Source: Bacteroidales bacterium
GTDB lineage: Bacteria; Bacteroidota; Bacteroidia; Bacteroidales; VadinHA17
NCBI GenBank assembly: GCA_017999895.1
Contig: JAGNKY010000002.1
Span: 1 to 64,000, forward strand
Reading direction: 5' to 3'
DNA: 64,000 nt
A program made the position numbers and the translations under genes. How positions within the stretch are numbered: the stretch's first letter is position 1; each line of letters begins with the position of its first letter. The notes below the pieces were generated by a model, which worked only from the letters and a program-made list of their open reading frames with translations, searched no databases and had not been told where the DNA came from. Positions 55,059-63,081 of this stretch are shown in pieces.

Positions 55059-56312
55059 ATGTTAAAACACAATTTAATAATTTTAATTTCCTTAATGTAT
55101 ATTCCTTTAATATTCATGACTGGATGTATAGATGGCAGAAAATCAAATCAAAATAGCACTATGAAAACTATCGACAATACAAATCTTTATGCATGGAACA
55201 AGAAATTTTTACAAAAGTATACGAAGATTATAGAGCTTTCTTTGGGCAATTCTGCCATACTGCTTGCTCCTGACTGGCAGGGAAGAGTAATGACAAGCAC
55301 TTCGGAAGGGGAAAACGGTTTCAGTTTTGGATGGATAAATCATAATATTATTTCTTCAGGCCAGCTTCTACCTCATATAAATGCTTTCGGTGGCGAGGAA
55401 CGTCTCTGGCTTGGACCTGAAGGCGGACAGTTCTCAATTTTCTTTCAGGGCGGTAAAGAATTTACTTACGAAAACTGGCAGACACCTCCATTGATAGACA
55501 CATGGCCGTTCGAAGTAACCGAAAGAACAGAAAAATCGGTTTTATTCAGTAAATCTGCTACTCTGACAAATTATTCCGGGTACACATTTGAAATCAAAAT
55601 AGACAGAAGAGTAACTCTTATCCCTGATAGGGAGATTGATGAACTTTCAAATGCAGATTTAAAAGGACTAAACGTTGTGGCTTACAGGTCGGAAAATACT
55701 TTAATCAATACAGGTAGAGAAGAGTGGAAAAAAGAGACCGGACTTCTTTCGATATGGATGCTGGGAATGCTGAACCCATCTCCTGCTGTCGTTATTGTGA
55801 TTCCTGTAAAAGAAGGTAATGAAAATGAACTGGGTCCAAAAATGAATGACAATTATTTCGGAAGCATACCGTCCGACAGATTAAAATTGATAGATAATCA
55901 TATATTCTTTAAGGCCGATGGAAAGAGCAGGGGGAAAATAGGCATTCCGCCGCTGCGGGTTACTGGTGTGATGGGTAGTTTCGATTCTGAAAATAACATC
56001 CTAACACTTCTTTTCTGCAGTCTTCCTGAAGGTATTACCGAATATGTTAATTCTGCATGGGAGCTTCAGGAAAAACCATATTCAGGCGACGCTTTCAATG
56101 CATATAATGATGGTCCTCTGGCCGACGGTTCGCAGATGGGCCCTTTCTATGAACTCGAAACTTCATCACCTGCTGCAATGCTGAAACCGGGACAAAGCCT
56201 AACACATACACAGATAACTGTTCATATTACAGGAAACAGAGATAAAATGGATAGAATAGCAGTTAAAACTCTCGGTGTTCCACTTGAAACAATCGAAAAA
56301 GCATTTAAGTAA
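55059..56312 (+). CDS. DUF6786-like lipoprotein
   Basis: This 417-residue protein has a lipoprotein signal ending FMTGC (C23). The body is beta-rich with LLAPDWQGRVMTSTSEGENG, GFSFGWINHNIISSGQ, HINAFGGEERLWLGPEGGQF and FYELETSSPAAMLKPGQSLT. I recognise this as the DUF6786 type of Bacteroidota, whose fold recalls galactose-mutarotase-like beta-sandwiches. It is flanked by a GH20 gene and an M3 peptidase gene, both on the opposite strand, so no operon context is given. A carbohydrate-related role is possible but not shown. Confidence 0.7.
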   Translation: MLKHNLIILISLMYIPLIFMTGCIDGRKSNQNSTMKTIDNTNLYAWNKKFLQKYTKIIELSLGNSAILLAPDWQGRVMTSTSEGENGFSFGWINHNIISSGQLLPHINAFGGEERLWLGPEGGQFSIFFQGGKEFTYENWQTPPLIDTWPFEVTERTEKSVLFSKSATLTNYSGYTFEIKIDRRVTLIPDREIDELSNADLKGLNVVAYRSENTLINTGREEWKKETGLLSIWMLGMLNPSPAVVIVIPVKEGNENELGPKMNDNYFGSIPSDRLKLIDNHIFFKADGKSRGKIGIPPLRVTGVMGSFDSENNILTLLFCSLPEGITEYVNSAWELQEKPYSGDAFNAYNDGPLADGSQMGPFYELETSSPAAMLKPGQSLTHTQITVHITGNRDKMDRIAVKTLGVPLETIEKAFK

Positions 56313-56348
56313 TTAAAGTATTATCGGCTGAACCATCTATTCCTATTA

Positions 56349-58457
56349 TTATATCAATCCTCTATTTTTAAGCAACGGCTCTATAGACGGTTCACGCCCG
56401 CGGAAATTAATATACATCTGCATCGGATCCATGGTGCCATCTTTCTCGAGAATACTCTTCCGGAATAATTCTGCTGTAGTTCTGTCAAAAATTCCTCTCT
56501 CTCTGAATTTCTCGTAAGCATCATTATCGAGGACTGCAGCCCAGGTATATCCGTAGTAACCCGAATCATAACCATCAACTATATGGAGGAAATAAGTGCT
56601 TCTATATCTTGAAACTATTTCAGGTATCAATCCGATTTTCTTAAAATACCTCTTTTCAAATTCCTGTATATTAATATCCACAGGTGCTACAAGAGTATGA
56701 TATGCCATATCAAGATATGAGGCAGCAAGCAGTTCTGTAGTTTCGAATCCCTGGTTAAAATACTTACTGTTTTTAATTTTCTCTATTAGAGAATCAGGTA
56801 TTGTTTCTCCTGTTTTAAAATGTCTGGCGTACAATTTTAAAACTTCTGGTTCGGTTGCCCAGTGTTCCATAATCTGTGAAGGGAGTTCCACAAAGTCCTG
56901 TGCTACAAAAGTAGTGTTATAATTTGCTTTGTTAAAGAGAAATTCAAGTGCATGACCGAACTCATGAAATAATGTTGTAACTTCATCGAGGTTGAGAAGT
57001 GCAGGCATATCATTTGACGGAGCGGTGAAATTAAAGACAGTGGTTACAACCGGCTTTATTTCTTTTCCCTTTTCAATATAGTGGTTACGATAAGTCCCGC
57101 ACCATCCCCCTTGTTGTTTGCTTTCGCGCGGATAGAAATCAAAATATAATACTCCAATATGACTCCCGTCGTGTTCCTTTACTTCATAAGCAAGCGCATC
57201 GGGGTGAGGCAACGGCACATTCTCGAGCCGGTTGAATGTTATGCCATAAAGTCTGTTTGCCACTTCTAAAGCTCCGTTCAGAACATTCTCAAGACTAAAA
57301 TATGTTCTCAGTTCACTTTCGTCGAGGTTATATTCTGCTTTTCGCACTTTTTCGGCATAATACCACCAGTCCCACGGTTCAATTTTGATCTTGCTTCCTT
57401 CTGCATCAGCAATTCTTTGAAGCTCATCACGTTCGCGTATTGCCACTTTTATCGACCTTTCCCACAGGTTGTCGAGAAGATTGAACACATTTTCAGGTGT
57501 CCTGGCCATTGCTTGCTCAAGTACAAATGAAGAATGGTTTTTATATCCGAGAAGTTTTGCGCGTTCTGCTCTTAGTTTTACGATTTCGGAAAGAATCTTG
57601 TTGTTGTCAAACTCATTCCCGTTGTTGCCCCGCATGGTATAAGCTGTAAATAATTCCTTTCTTCTTTCCCTGTTTTTGGAATACGTAAGGAACGGAAATA
57701 TGCTTGGTTTCTTTGTAGTAAACACCCATTTACCTTCCAGACCCTGGTTCTTTGCCTCGAGGGCTGCAGCTGAAACGAGTGCTTCAGGCAGACCTTCAAG
57801 ATCTTTCGGCTCGGTTATTATCATCTTATAATTATTTGTTTCAGATAATACATTCTGGCTAAATTTTACTTCAAGAACTGACAGTTTCTTGTTCAGCACT
57901 TTCAGAGAATCCTGATCCTGTTTACTAAGGCCAGCTCCATTTCTTAAAAAACTTTTATAAAGGTTTTCGAGAAGAAAATTTTGTTCCTCGTTTAGTTCCA
58001 ATTTTTCGCGGCTATCGTAAACCGACTTGATTCTGTCGAACAAAACCGGATTAAGTCTGACCTCATCTTCGAAAGCAGAAAGTATCGGTGAAATCTCTAT
58101 TTCAATCTTTTGTATCGAGTCGTTCGTGTTTGCCGATGCCTGCGCAAAGAAAACGTTACTTACTTTTTGGAGGAGCTTTCCCATTTTGTCGAGAGCTTCC
58201 ACTGTATTCTCAAATGTCGGAGGATTATTTTCCTTAACTATTTCTTCAAGGTCTTTTCTTGCTTCTTCTAAACCTTTTTGAAATGCAGGCATATAATGTT
58301 CAGCCTTTATCATTTCAAAAGGAGGAAGATCGAAAGGTGTCCGGTATTCAATGAAAAACGGATTACTCATTTCTTTTTGTTTTTCAATATTTTTACATGA
58401 AATTATTAATGTCCCCATTATTAATGGCAACACTATAAAATAAATTTTTGTTTTCAC
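56349..58457 (-). CDS. M3 family metallopeptidase (Dcp-like lipoprotein)
   Basis: The 702-residue enzyme has a signal ending LIISC (lipidated C21) and the M3 thimet-oligopeptidase fold. The zinc site is H498-EFG-H502 in VTTLFHEFGHALEFLFNKAN. Flanking family blocks include YFDFYPRESKQQGGWCGTYR, ELPSQIMEHWATEPEVLKLY and YGYTWAAVLDNDAYEKF near the C-terminus. Length is close to peptidyl-dipeptidase Dcp and oligopeptidase A. It would cleave oligopeptides in the periplasm. The start codon is GTG 58457. Confidence 0.94.
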   Translation of the reverse strand: MKTKIYFIVLPLIMGTLIISCKNIEKQKEMSNPFFIEYRTPFDLPPFEMIKAEHYMPAFQKGLEEARKDLEEIVKENNPPTFENTVEALDKMGKLLQKVSNVFFAQASANTNDSIQKIEIEISPILSAFEDEVRLNPVLFDRIKSVYDSREKLELNEEQNFLLENLYKSFLRNGAGLSKQDQDSLKVLNKKLSVLEVKFSQNVLSETNNYKMIITEPKDLEGLPEALVSAAALEAKNQGLEGKWVFTTKKPSIFPFLTYSKNRERRKELFTAYTMRGNNGNEFDNNKILSEIVKLRAERAKLLGYKNHSSFVLEQAMARTPENVFNLLDNLWERSIKVAIRERDELQRIADAEGSKIKIEPWDWWYYAEKVRKAEYNLDESELRTYFSLENVLNGALEVANRLYGITFNRLENVPLPHPDALAYEVKEHDGSHIGVLYFDFYPRESKQQGGWCGTYRNHYIEKGKEIKPVVTTVFNFTAPSNDMPALLNLDEVTTLFHEFGHALEFLFNKANYNTTFVAQDFVELPSQIMEHWATEPEVLKLYARHFKTGETIPDSLIEKIKNSKYFNQGFETTELLAASYLDMAYHTLVAPVDINIQEFEKRYFKKIGLIPEIVSRYRSTYFLHIVDGYDSGYYGYTWAAVLDNDAYEKFRERGIFDRTTAELFRKSILEKDGTMDPMQMYINFRGREPSIEPLLKNRGLI

Positions 58458-58568
58458 TGTGTAATAATAAATTTATTTTCTATAAAATGAGCGAAGATAA
58501 ATATTTCGATTAACCTTTCAAACAAGGGGACGAATAATAAAAAGAGAGATTTAAAACTTCATTTTAAC

Positions 58569-58576
58569 TATATTTG
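58569..58576 (+). promoter_or_regulatory. Probable -7 promoter box of tRNA-Ser
   Basis: TATATTTG, 55 bases before the tRNA-Ser gene, fits TAnnTTTG. No clean -33 TTTG is seen 19-21 bases upstream, though a TTTA is near. Confidence 0.45.
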
Positions 58577-58631
58577 TGGCGATGCATAATAAATAAATAT
58601 TTAATCATTTGCCAGAGCTACGGCAGTCAAA

Positions 58632-58720
58632 GGAGAGATGCCAGAGTGGTTGAATGGGACGGTCTCGAAAACCGTTTTCCGCCTGCCGGCGGAACGGGGG
58701 TTCGAATCCCCCTCTCTCCG
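58632..58720 (+). tRNA. tRNA-Ser (anticodon CGA)
   Basis: The acceptor stem GGAGAGA (58632-58638) pairs with TCTCTCC (58713-58719) and the discriminator is G58720. The anticodon stem is ACGGT/ACCGT with loop CTCGAAA, giving anticodon CGA (58666-58668). A long variable arm (CCGCCTGCCGGCGG region) marks it as a class II serine tRNA. The T arm is GGGGGTTCGAATCCCCC. It reads UCG. A palindromic element begins directly at its 3' end. Confidence 0.95.
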
Positions 58721-58856
58721 CACCGGCAAATTACACCTCTGGCGTTAGCCGGAGGTTTTAGTTTTTCCGGACGACGAGTCAGGCTCTGCCTGAACGAGGA
58801 GTAAGGAAAAACTAAAATAGAAGGCACGCAAAGCGTGATAGGGTAATTTGACGGTG
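58721..58856. repeat. 136-bp cloverleaf-like palindromic element at the 3' end of tRNA-Ser
   Basis: Outer arms CACCGGCAAATTAC (58721-58734) and GTAATTTGACGGTG (58843-58856) pair with one mismatch. Inner arms TTTTAGTTTTTCC (58756-58768) and GGAAAAACTAAAA (58805-58817) pair perfectly. Side hairpins are CCTC..GAGG (58736-58755) and CACGC-AAA-GCGTG (58825-58837), with a terminal hairpin TCAGGC-TCT-GCCTGA (58779-58793). The whole unit folds as a symmetric cloverleaf. No ORF explains it. A truncated second copy lies at 58971-59004. Confidence 0.8.
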
Positions 58857-58887
58857 CAAGGAACCTCCCCGAAGGGATCATCCGCCG

Positions 58888-58910
58888 GCCGGCGGATAAT
58901 CCCCCTCTCT
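58888..58910 (+). repeat. Partial duplicate of the tRNA-Ser 3' end
   Basis: GCCGGCGGA (58888-58896) and AATCCCCCTCTCT (58898-58910) match the variable arm (58685-58693) and the T arm/acceptor (58705-58717) of tRNA-Ser, with about 11 bases missing between them. It looks like a decayed duplicate of the tRNA 3' end, as left by integration at a tRNA. A perfect CCGCCGGCCGGCGG palindrome overlaps it at 58882-58895. Confidence 0.6.
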
Positions 58911-58970
58911 ACGCCTTCGTCCGAGAACTCGGGACTACGGCGGATAAGTCTGCTTTTCTCATTTTTAAGG

Positions 58971-59004
58971 TTTTTATTTTTCCGGACGACGAGTCAGGCT
59001 CTGC
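58971..59004 (+). repeat. Truncated second copy of the cloverleaf element
   Basis: TTTTTATTTTTCC followed by GGACGACGAGTCAGGCTCTG closely matches 58756-58789 of the first element, then diverges. The remaining bases to the nagA stop at 59062 show nothing else recognisable. Confidence 0.7.
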
Positions 59005-59061
59005 TAATTGGTTATATTAAAATAAATTGACTTTATATTACCATGTTGAAATGACCTTATC

Positions 59062-60231
59062 TCATTGTCGGTCAGGATATACTCTTCTTCCTGCCACCCA
59101 CGTTTCCTTTATTATTACCTTGCCCTGATCAATAGTGAAAAGGATGATATCGGCTCTTTTACCCTGCTCTATAATGCCACGGTCGGAAAGGCCAAGCAGC
59201 CTTGCGACATTTTTGCCTGCAAGGTTGGCTGCCTGACCCAGTGTGCAACCGGCAAATCTCATCATAGTTTCGATTCCCTTTTTAAGCGGACTCGATGCAC
59301 CTGCAAGACAATTAAGAGAATGATTAAAAATACGCCCTTCATCATTCATCACTACTTCGCTTCCCATATATAAATATTTACCCGGAGGCATTCCTGCAAG
59401 ATGTGTTACGTCTGATGTGAGAGTTATATTATTTTCTCCTTTTGCCTTATAAAATGTCTTTATTTCTTCGGGCAGAAGATGAAATCCGTCGGCAATAATT
59501 GAAGGGGTGAGACTATCATTTGCGAGCTGTGGCCATAATGGATTCCGGTGACGATTAATCATGTTCGCACATCCGTTCCCCAGATGGGTCGACATCCTTG
59601 CTCCATTGTCAACAGCTCTGTAAATCTGTTCGGTAGTTGCATTTGTATGGCCTATTGATACCACAACACCATTTTCAGAACAATATTTGATGAATTCGAT
59701 CGCACCTTCAAGTTCCGGCGCAACCGTAACAATAATTATGTGGCCCTTTGCAGCATTCTGTAATTCATTAAATTCATCTATCGAAGGATTCCGCAAGTAT
59801 TTTGAATTATGACATCCATAAAATCCCTTGACAGGTGAAAGATATGGCCCCTCAAGATGAAAACCCGGTACAGAACCTACCAACTGTTTATCTTCAAAAG
59901 CCATAGCAAGAATCCGGAAGTTCCTCAGTAAATTTTCCCGACTTTCAGTTACAAGAGTTGGAACAAATGTGGTGACCCCATCTTTCCAAATTGCTTTTGC
60001 CGCATATCTCATCCTCTCGACTGAAAAAATCTCATCCTGAAAATTGATGCCCAAATAACCGTTAGTCTGACTGTCAATAAGCCCTGGAGCAATATAAGCT
60101 TCATTTTCTTTGTTAATTTGTTTCGCACTGCATCGGATTTCGCCTATAAACCCGTCAGAAATTTCTATTTCAACATGCCTTCCTGTTTCATAATGCACGC
60201 CTGAAATAAAAATCCTCTCTTTTTTGCTCAT
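59062..60231 (-). CDS. nagA: N-acetylglucosamine-6-phosphate deacetylase
   Basis: The 389-residue amidohydrolase-fold enzyme removes the acetyl group from GlcNAc-6-phosphate in the cytoplasm. Conserved segments are APGLIDSQTNGYLGINFQDE near residue 49, FHLEGPYLSPVKGFYGCH near 123, VVSIGHTNATTEQIYRAVD near 190, MSTHLGNGC near 214 and SIIADGFHLLPEEIK near 242. The catalytic Asp is in TLTSDVTHLAGMPPG. Length is normal. It is preceded by a repeat-bearing gap and by three sugar-enzyme genes on the same strand, and it could use GlcNAc freed by the GH20 enzyme. Confidence 0.92.
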   Translation of the reverse strand: MSKKERIFISGVHYETGRHVEIEISDGFIGEIRCSAKQINKENEAYIAPGLIDSQTNGYLGINFQDEIFSVERMRYAAKAIWKDGVTTFVPTLVTESRENLLRNFRILAMAFEDKQLVGSVPGFHLEGPYLSPVKGFYGCHNSKYLRNPSIDEFNELQNAAKGHIIIVTVAPELEGAIEFIKYCSENGVVVSIGHTNATTEQIYRAVDNGARMSTHLGNGCANMINRHRNPLWPQLANDSLTPSIIADGFHLLPEEIKTFYKAKGENNITLTSDVTHLAGMPPGKYLYMGSEVVMNDEGRIFNHSLNCLAGASSPLKKGIETMMRFAGCTLGQAANLAGKNVARLLGLSDRGIIEQGKRADIILFTIDQGKVIIKETWVAGRRVYPDRQ

Positions 60232-60543
60232 TGTTAATATCTTTTTTAGAATAATCCGACAAAATTATGAAAATAAAAAAGGTAGTTTAAAATCAAATTT
60301 TTAAACCATGGACTCTTTCCCATTTTCTTGCCTTTAAATTTTAAAAAATCTAATAATCTGATTCATTATTAAATGCATCTGACAGGTAAATTTAAAACTG
60401 ATTTACTATAATCAAATGGTATATACCCCAGAGCAAGCTCTGGACTCTCTTTCGGTGCAAGCACCGAGGAATTTACCTGACCTTCTCGTCCACCGAAGCT
60501 CTACGCGAAGGCGGATTAAATGAAAAAACAATAAAAAATCTTT
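60232..60543. other. Gene-free gap with a structured palindromic element
   Basis: The 312-base gap between nagA and the enolase-like gene is AT-rich except for a GC-richer insert at about 60426-60520 that is described separately. A CAAAATTA at 60260-60267 (minus-strand TAATTTTG) might be the nagA -7 box, but its -33 partner is poorly spaced. No gene is visible. Confidence 0.5.
60383..60479. repeat. Cloverleaf-like palindromic element upstream of nagA
   Basis: Outer arms CAGGTAAATT (60383-60392) and AATTTACCTG (60470-60479) pair perfectly. Inside are two perfect hairpins: CCAGAGCAAGCTCTGG (60428-60443) and TCGGTGCAAGCACCGA (60452-60467), both with a GCAAGC-type loop region. Adjacent bases 60490-60514 (CACCGAAGCTCTACGCGAAGG-like) add another imperfect palindrome. 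The layout resembles the element beside tRNA-Ser but the sequence differs. Confidence 0.65.
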
Positions 60544-61935
60544 TTATATTAAATCTACTAAATTTATATAATGAGGCGACTGTATGAAGATCCCACCGCT
60601 TTTATTGTAAAAATCATCATTAAGTTCAAAAACACCGTTTTGGGCATTTGCCCATAAGGCATCAGGAAAAGGATGATAGGATTTCATGGTTTCCCAATTC
60701 TTATAGTTTTGATTGCCGTTTGTTTCAAGAAGTCCGAGTCCTATACCCGGGAATGGCTTAAGACGTGCTGCAACATTTTTATTCCACTCCACAAGTATTG
60801 GGTTTACAGTAAGGTCGGCACAGAAGCAGGGAGTATTATTTTCGTATGCAACATTGATTATTTTAAGTGTCATGCTCAGTGTTTTGGCAATTGACTTAAG
60901 AGCAATCGCGCCATAACCCATTTTTATCCTCTCGAGTGCATCAATGTCAGTATGAGCGCTTTCATCAGCGGCGACCCTTACCGGTATGTCGGAAACGTCA
61001 ATATCGGAACCTTCAGGGAATGGTTCTTCAACTATAGCTATCTGTTCAAAAGCGCCTATCACTTTTGCATAATCAAGAAGCCGTAGAAGTGTCTCTTTTT
61101 TTTCATAGCGCCCGTTGGCATCAAAGTAATACGGGAGTTTGCCGCTTGTCGTATAAGGAGTCCATGCATTGCCTATTGTTTTATGTATCTGCAGAAGTCT
61201 TTCTCTGTCCTTTTCAAGCATTTCCTCCTGGGTGCCAGGATGTCCGATTTTGATTTTCAGGAAAAAATAACCCTGATCAACGGCAGCTTTTATCTCTTCA
61301 GCCGGTATCGTATAAGAAATAAGAGGGATACTTGCAACTTTATTATGATGAACAGATAAACCCTTCTTAAATTGGTCAGGTATCATATCATCAAAAGATG
61401 ATATTCCGTTCTCACCGGCATATAACAGCCATGCTGCGTTATCTATGCCTACAAAGGAATTAAGCACAAATGTTTTTCTCAGATTCTGTCGGCCTGTAAG
61501 CTTACATCCATATTCATACACTTCCTCAAAAATGGAATCGAGTAAATCAATTGGGGTGACGAATTTATGTCCTTTCAATAAATTTAGTGCATACTTTGTA
61601 AGCGAGAACATTAATTCATTACTCTTTTCTTCTGTATTCGACGCGAATACGTTTTCGTCGCTCCATAAAACATTCTGGGAACAAATACCCACCTTTTTTA
61701 CCCCTGTTCGGCTTTGAAGCATTGCGACTGTTTGCCAGATTTCGTTCATATAACCACCCTTGAAGCCGAAAGGCCTGATAAGAGGTTCTTTTTCAAAAGC
61801 AGATGCCGTTGCAACTATTTCAATTTGTTTTCTACCGGGTCTAAATTTGCAGCCCGAAAGTCCTGCAGTCATTTGCAAAGCTCCGATTCCTGCTGTCAAT
61901 AATCCAGCATTATTTATAAATTTTCTGCGATTCAT
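60544..61935 (-). CDS. Exported enolase-superfamily (mandelate racemase-like) protein
   Basis: This 463-residue protein starts with a Tat-like signal (MNRRKFINNAGLLTAGIGAL) and a possible lipobox LSGC (C29). The body fits the enolase superfamily: a KxK-type motif FLKIKIGHPG near residue 225, YYFDANGRY near 266, IVEEPFPEG near 298 and VAADESAH near 313 as successive metal ligands. Members abstract a proton alpha to a carboxylate, as in sugar-acid dehydratases or racemases. The substrate is unknown. It is 35 bp downstream of an exported TIM-barrel protein gene and probably in the same operon. Confidence 0.82.
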   Translation of the reverse strand: MNRRKFINNAGLLTAGIGALQMTAGLSGCKFRPGRKQIEIVATASAFEKEPLIRPFGFKGGYMNEIWQTVAMLQSRTGVKKVGICSQNVLWSDENVFASNTEEKSNELMFSLTKYALNLLKGHKFVTPIDLLDSIFEEVYEYGCKLTGRQNLRKTFVLNSFVGIDNAAWLLYAGENGISSFDDMIPDQFKKGLSVHHNKVASIPLISYTIPAEEIKAAVDQGYFFLKIKIGHPGTQEEMLEKDRERLLQIHKTIGNAWTPYTTSGKLPYYFDANGRYEKKETLLRLLDYAKVIGAFEQIAIVEEPFPEGSDIDVSDIPVRVAADESAHTDIDALERIKMGYGAIALKSIAKTLSMTLKIINVAYENNTPCFCADLTVNPILVEWNKNVAARLKPFPGIGLGLLETNGNQNYKNWETMKSYHPFPDALWANAQNGVFELNDDFYNKSGGIFIQSPHYINLVDLI

Positions 61936-61970
61936 AAGAATATTTAATAAGAAATTATCCCACTTTCAAA

Positions 61971-62960
61971 TTATAGTTGAAACTTTAAAAGGAATGATTT
62001 CAGAGTATCAACATCTTTCTTCATTTCTGTTACAAAGAGTTTCCTCTTTTCAGCATCAGTCAGTTTTTCATTAAAACGTTCGAAAGGAGGATATTCTAAA
62101 TGAATCGAAACCGGTCCTCCTATATTAAAGTTCTTCACAATTTTGAAGTATTCGTTAAAATCGACAGCGCCCTTTCCTATAGGTACGCTTTCGGGGTTCC
62201 ACTTTCCGTTTGCCGCAACTGACCATTTGAAGTCTTTAATGTCGGTGCATTTCACCCAGGGAGCAATCAGTTTAAGGCCGTTTACCCAAGAAGCTGAGGC
62301 CTCAGCCACAGCGTGTCGTACATCGTACTGACATCCAATATATTGCGGATCGAGTTCTCTTAACAGTTCGAAAAGATCCCATACCGGCCCTCCCACGCGG
62401 GTACCGTAATGATTCTGATAAGCACCATGAATATTATATTTACGATTGACAGTTTCCAGTTTTTTCAGCTGCGGTTTATAATTTTGAAGTGTATCCCATA
62501 CACTTATTTTATCGTCATAATTCAGATATCCAAGTCTATAATATTTTATTCCAAGTTCAGAAGCAGTTTGCAGAATATCTTCGGTGTATTTTTCATCTGC
62601 TCTTGTTATGTCAGTTACAATCATCTCCACCTTCAGACCGTTTTTTCTTGCTGCAGCAACTGCAAGGGGAAGGTCGGTCTGTACTTTTTCAGGCAGTACA
62701 TGTCCGCCCGATCGTACCGGTATATCGATTCCCTCGGCACCCGCTTCGGCAATCAGTTCAGCAGCACCTTCCCATGAAAGCCATTGCAACGGTTTCGAAA
62801 AGATATGAATGTGCCTGTCGGAAGTTGATTGAGGAGCCGGTAAATCATGCCCGGCTAATTCTAAAAAAGGAAGAGCAGCCCCCGAAAATGCTAAGGTTGA
62901 AACGAATCTGCGACGGCTGAATTTTGTTTTTCCTTTTTTAATAATATTATCCTTTTTCAT
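61971..62960 (-). CDS. Exported sugar phosphate isomerase/epimerase-like TIM-barrel protein
   Basis: I start this at ATG 62960 (MKKDNIIKKGKTKFSRRRFV), giving 329 residues; the frame also extends to a TTG at 62969. The N-terminus has a Tat signal (SRRRFVSTLAFSGAALPFLE). The body is an AP-endonuclease-2/xylose-isomerase-like TIM barrel with IAEAGAEGIDIPVRSGGHVL, LGIKYYRLGYLNYDDKISVW, GAYQNHYGTRVGGPVWDLFE and VSIHLEYPPFERF near the end. Such proteins isomerise or epimerise sugars or inositols. The exported location and the neighbours (enolase-like, Gfo/Idh) suggest a periplasmic sugar-modifying set. Confidence 0.85.
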   Translation of the reverse strand: MKKDNIIKKGKTKFSRRRFVSTLAFSGAALPFLELAGHDLPAPQSTSDRHIHIFSKPLQWLSWEGAAELIAEAGAEGIDIPVRSGGHVLPEKVQTDLPLAVAAARKNGLKVEMIVTDITRADEKYTEDILQTASELGIKYYRLGYLNYDDKISVWDTLQNYKPQLKKLETVNRKYNIHGAYQNHYGTRVGGPVWDLFELLRELDPQYIGCQYDVRHAVAEASASWVNGLKLIAPWVKCTDIKDFKWSVAANGKWNPESVPIGKGAVDFNEYFKIVKNFNIGGPVSIHLEYPPFERFNEKLTDAEKRKLFVTEMKKDVDTLKSFLLKFQL

Positions 62961-63081
62961 ATTAAACAATTATATTAAAATAACTTCTTAACATTACCTG
63001 GTTAACGGGAAAATTAAAGATTTACTTTCCTTAGAACTTTATTTGTTTTGCCGGCTATTACTCTGGAAAATCAAAAGAATC

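Noticed and set aside
58574..58881. ORFs on both strands across tRNA-Ser
   Set aside because: They translate the tRNA and the palindromic element; no protein family is seen.
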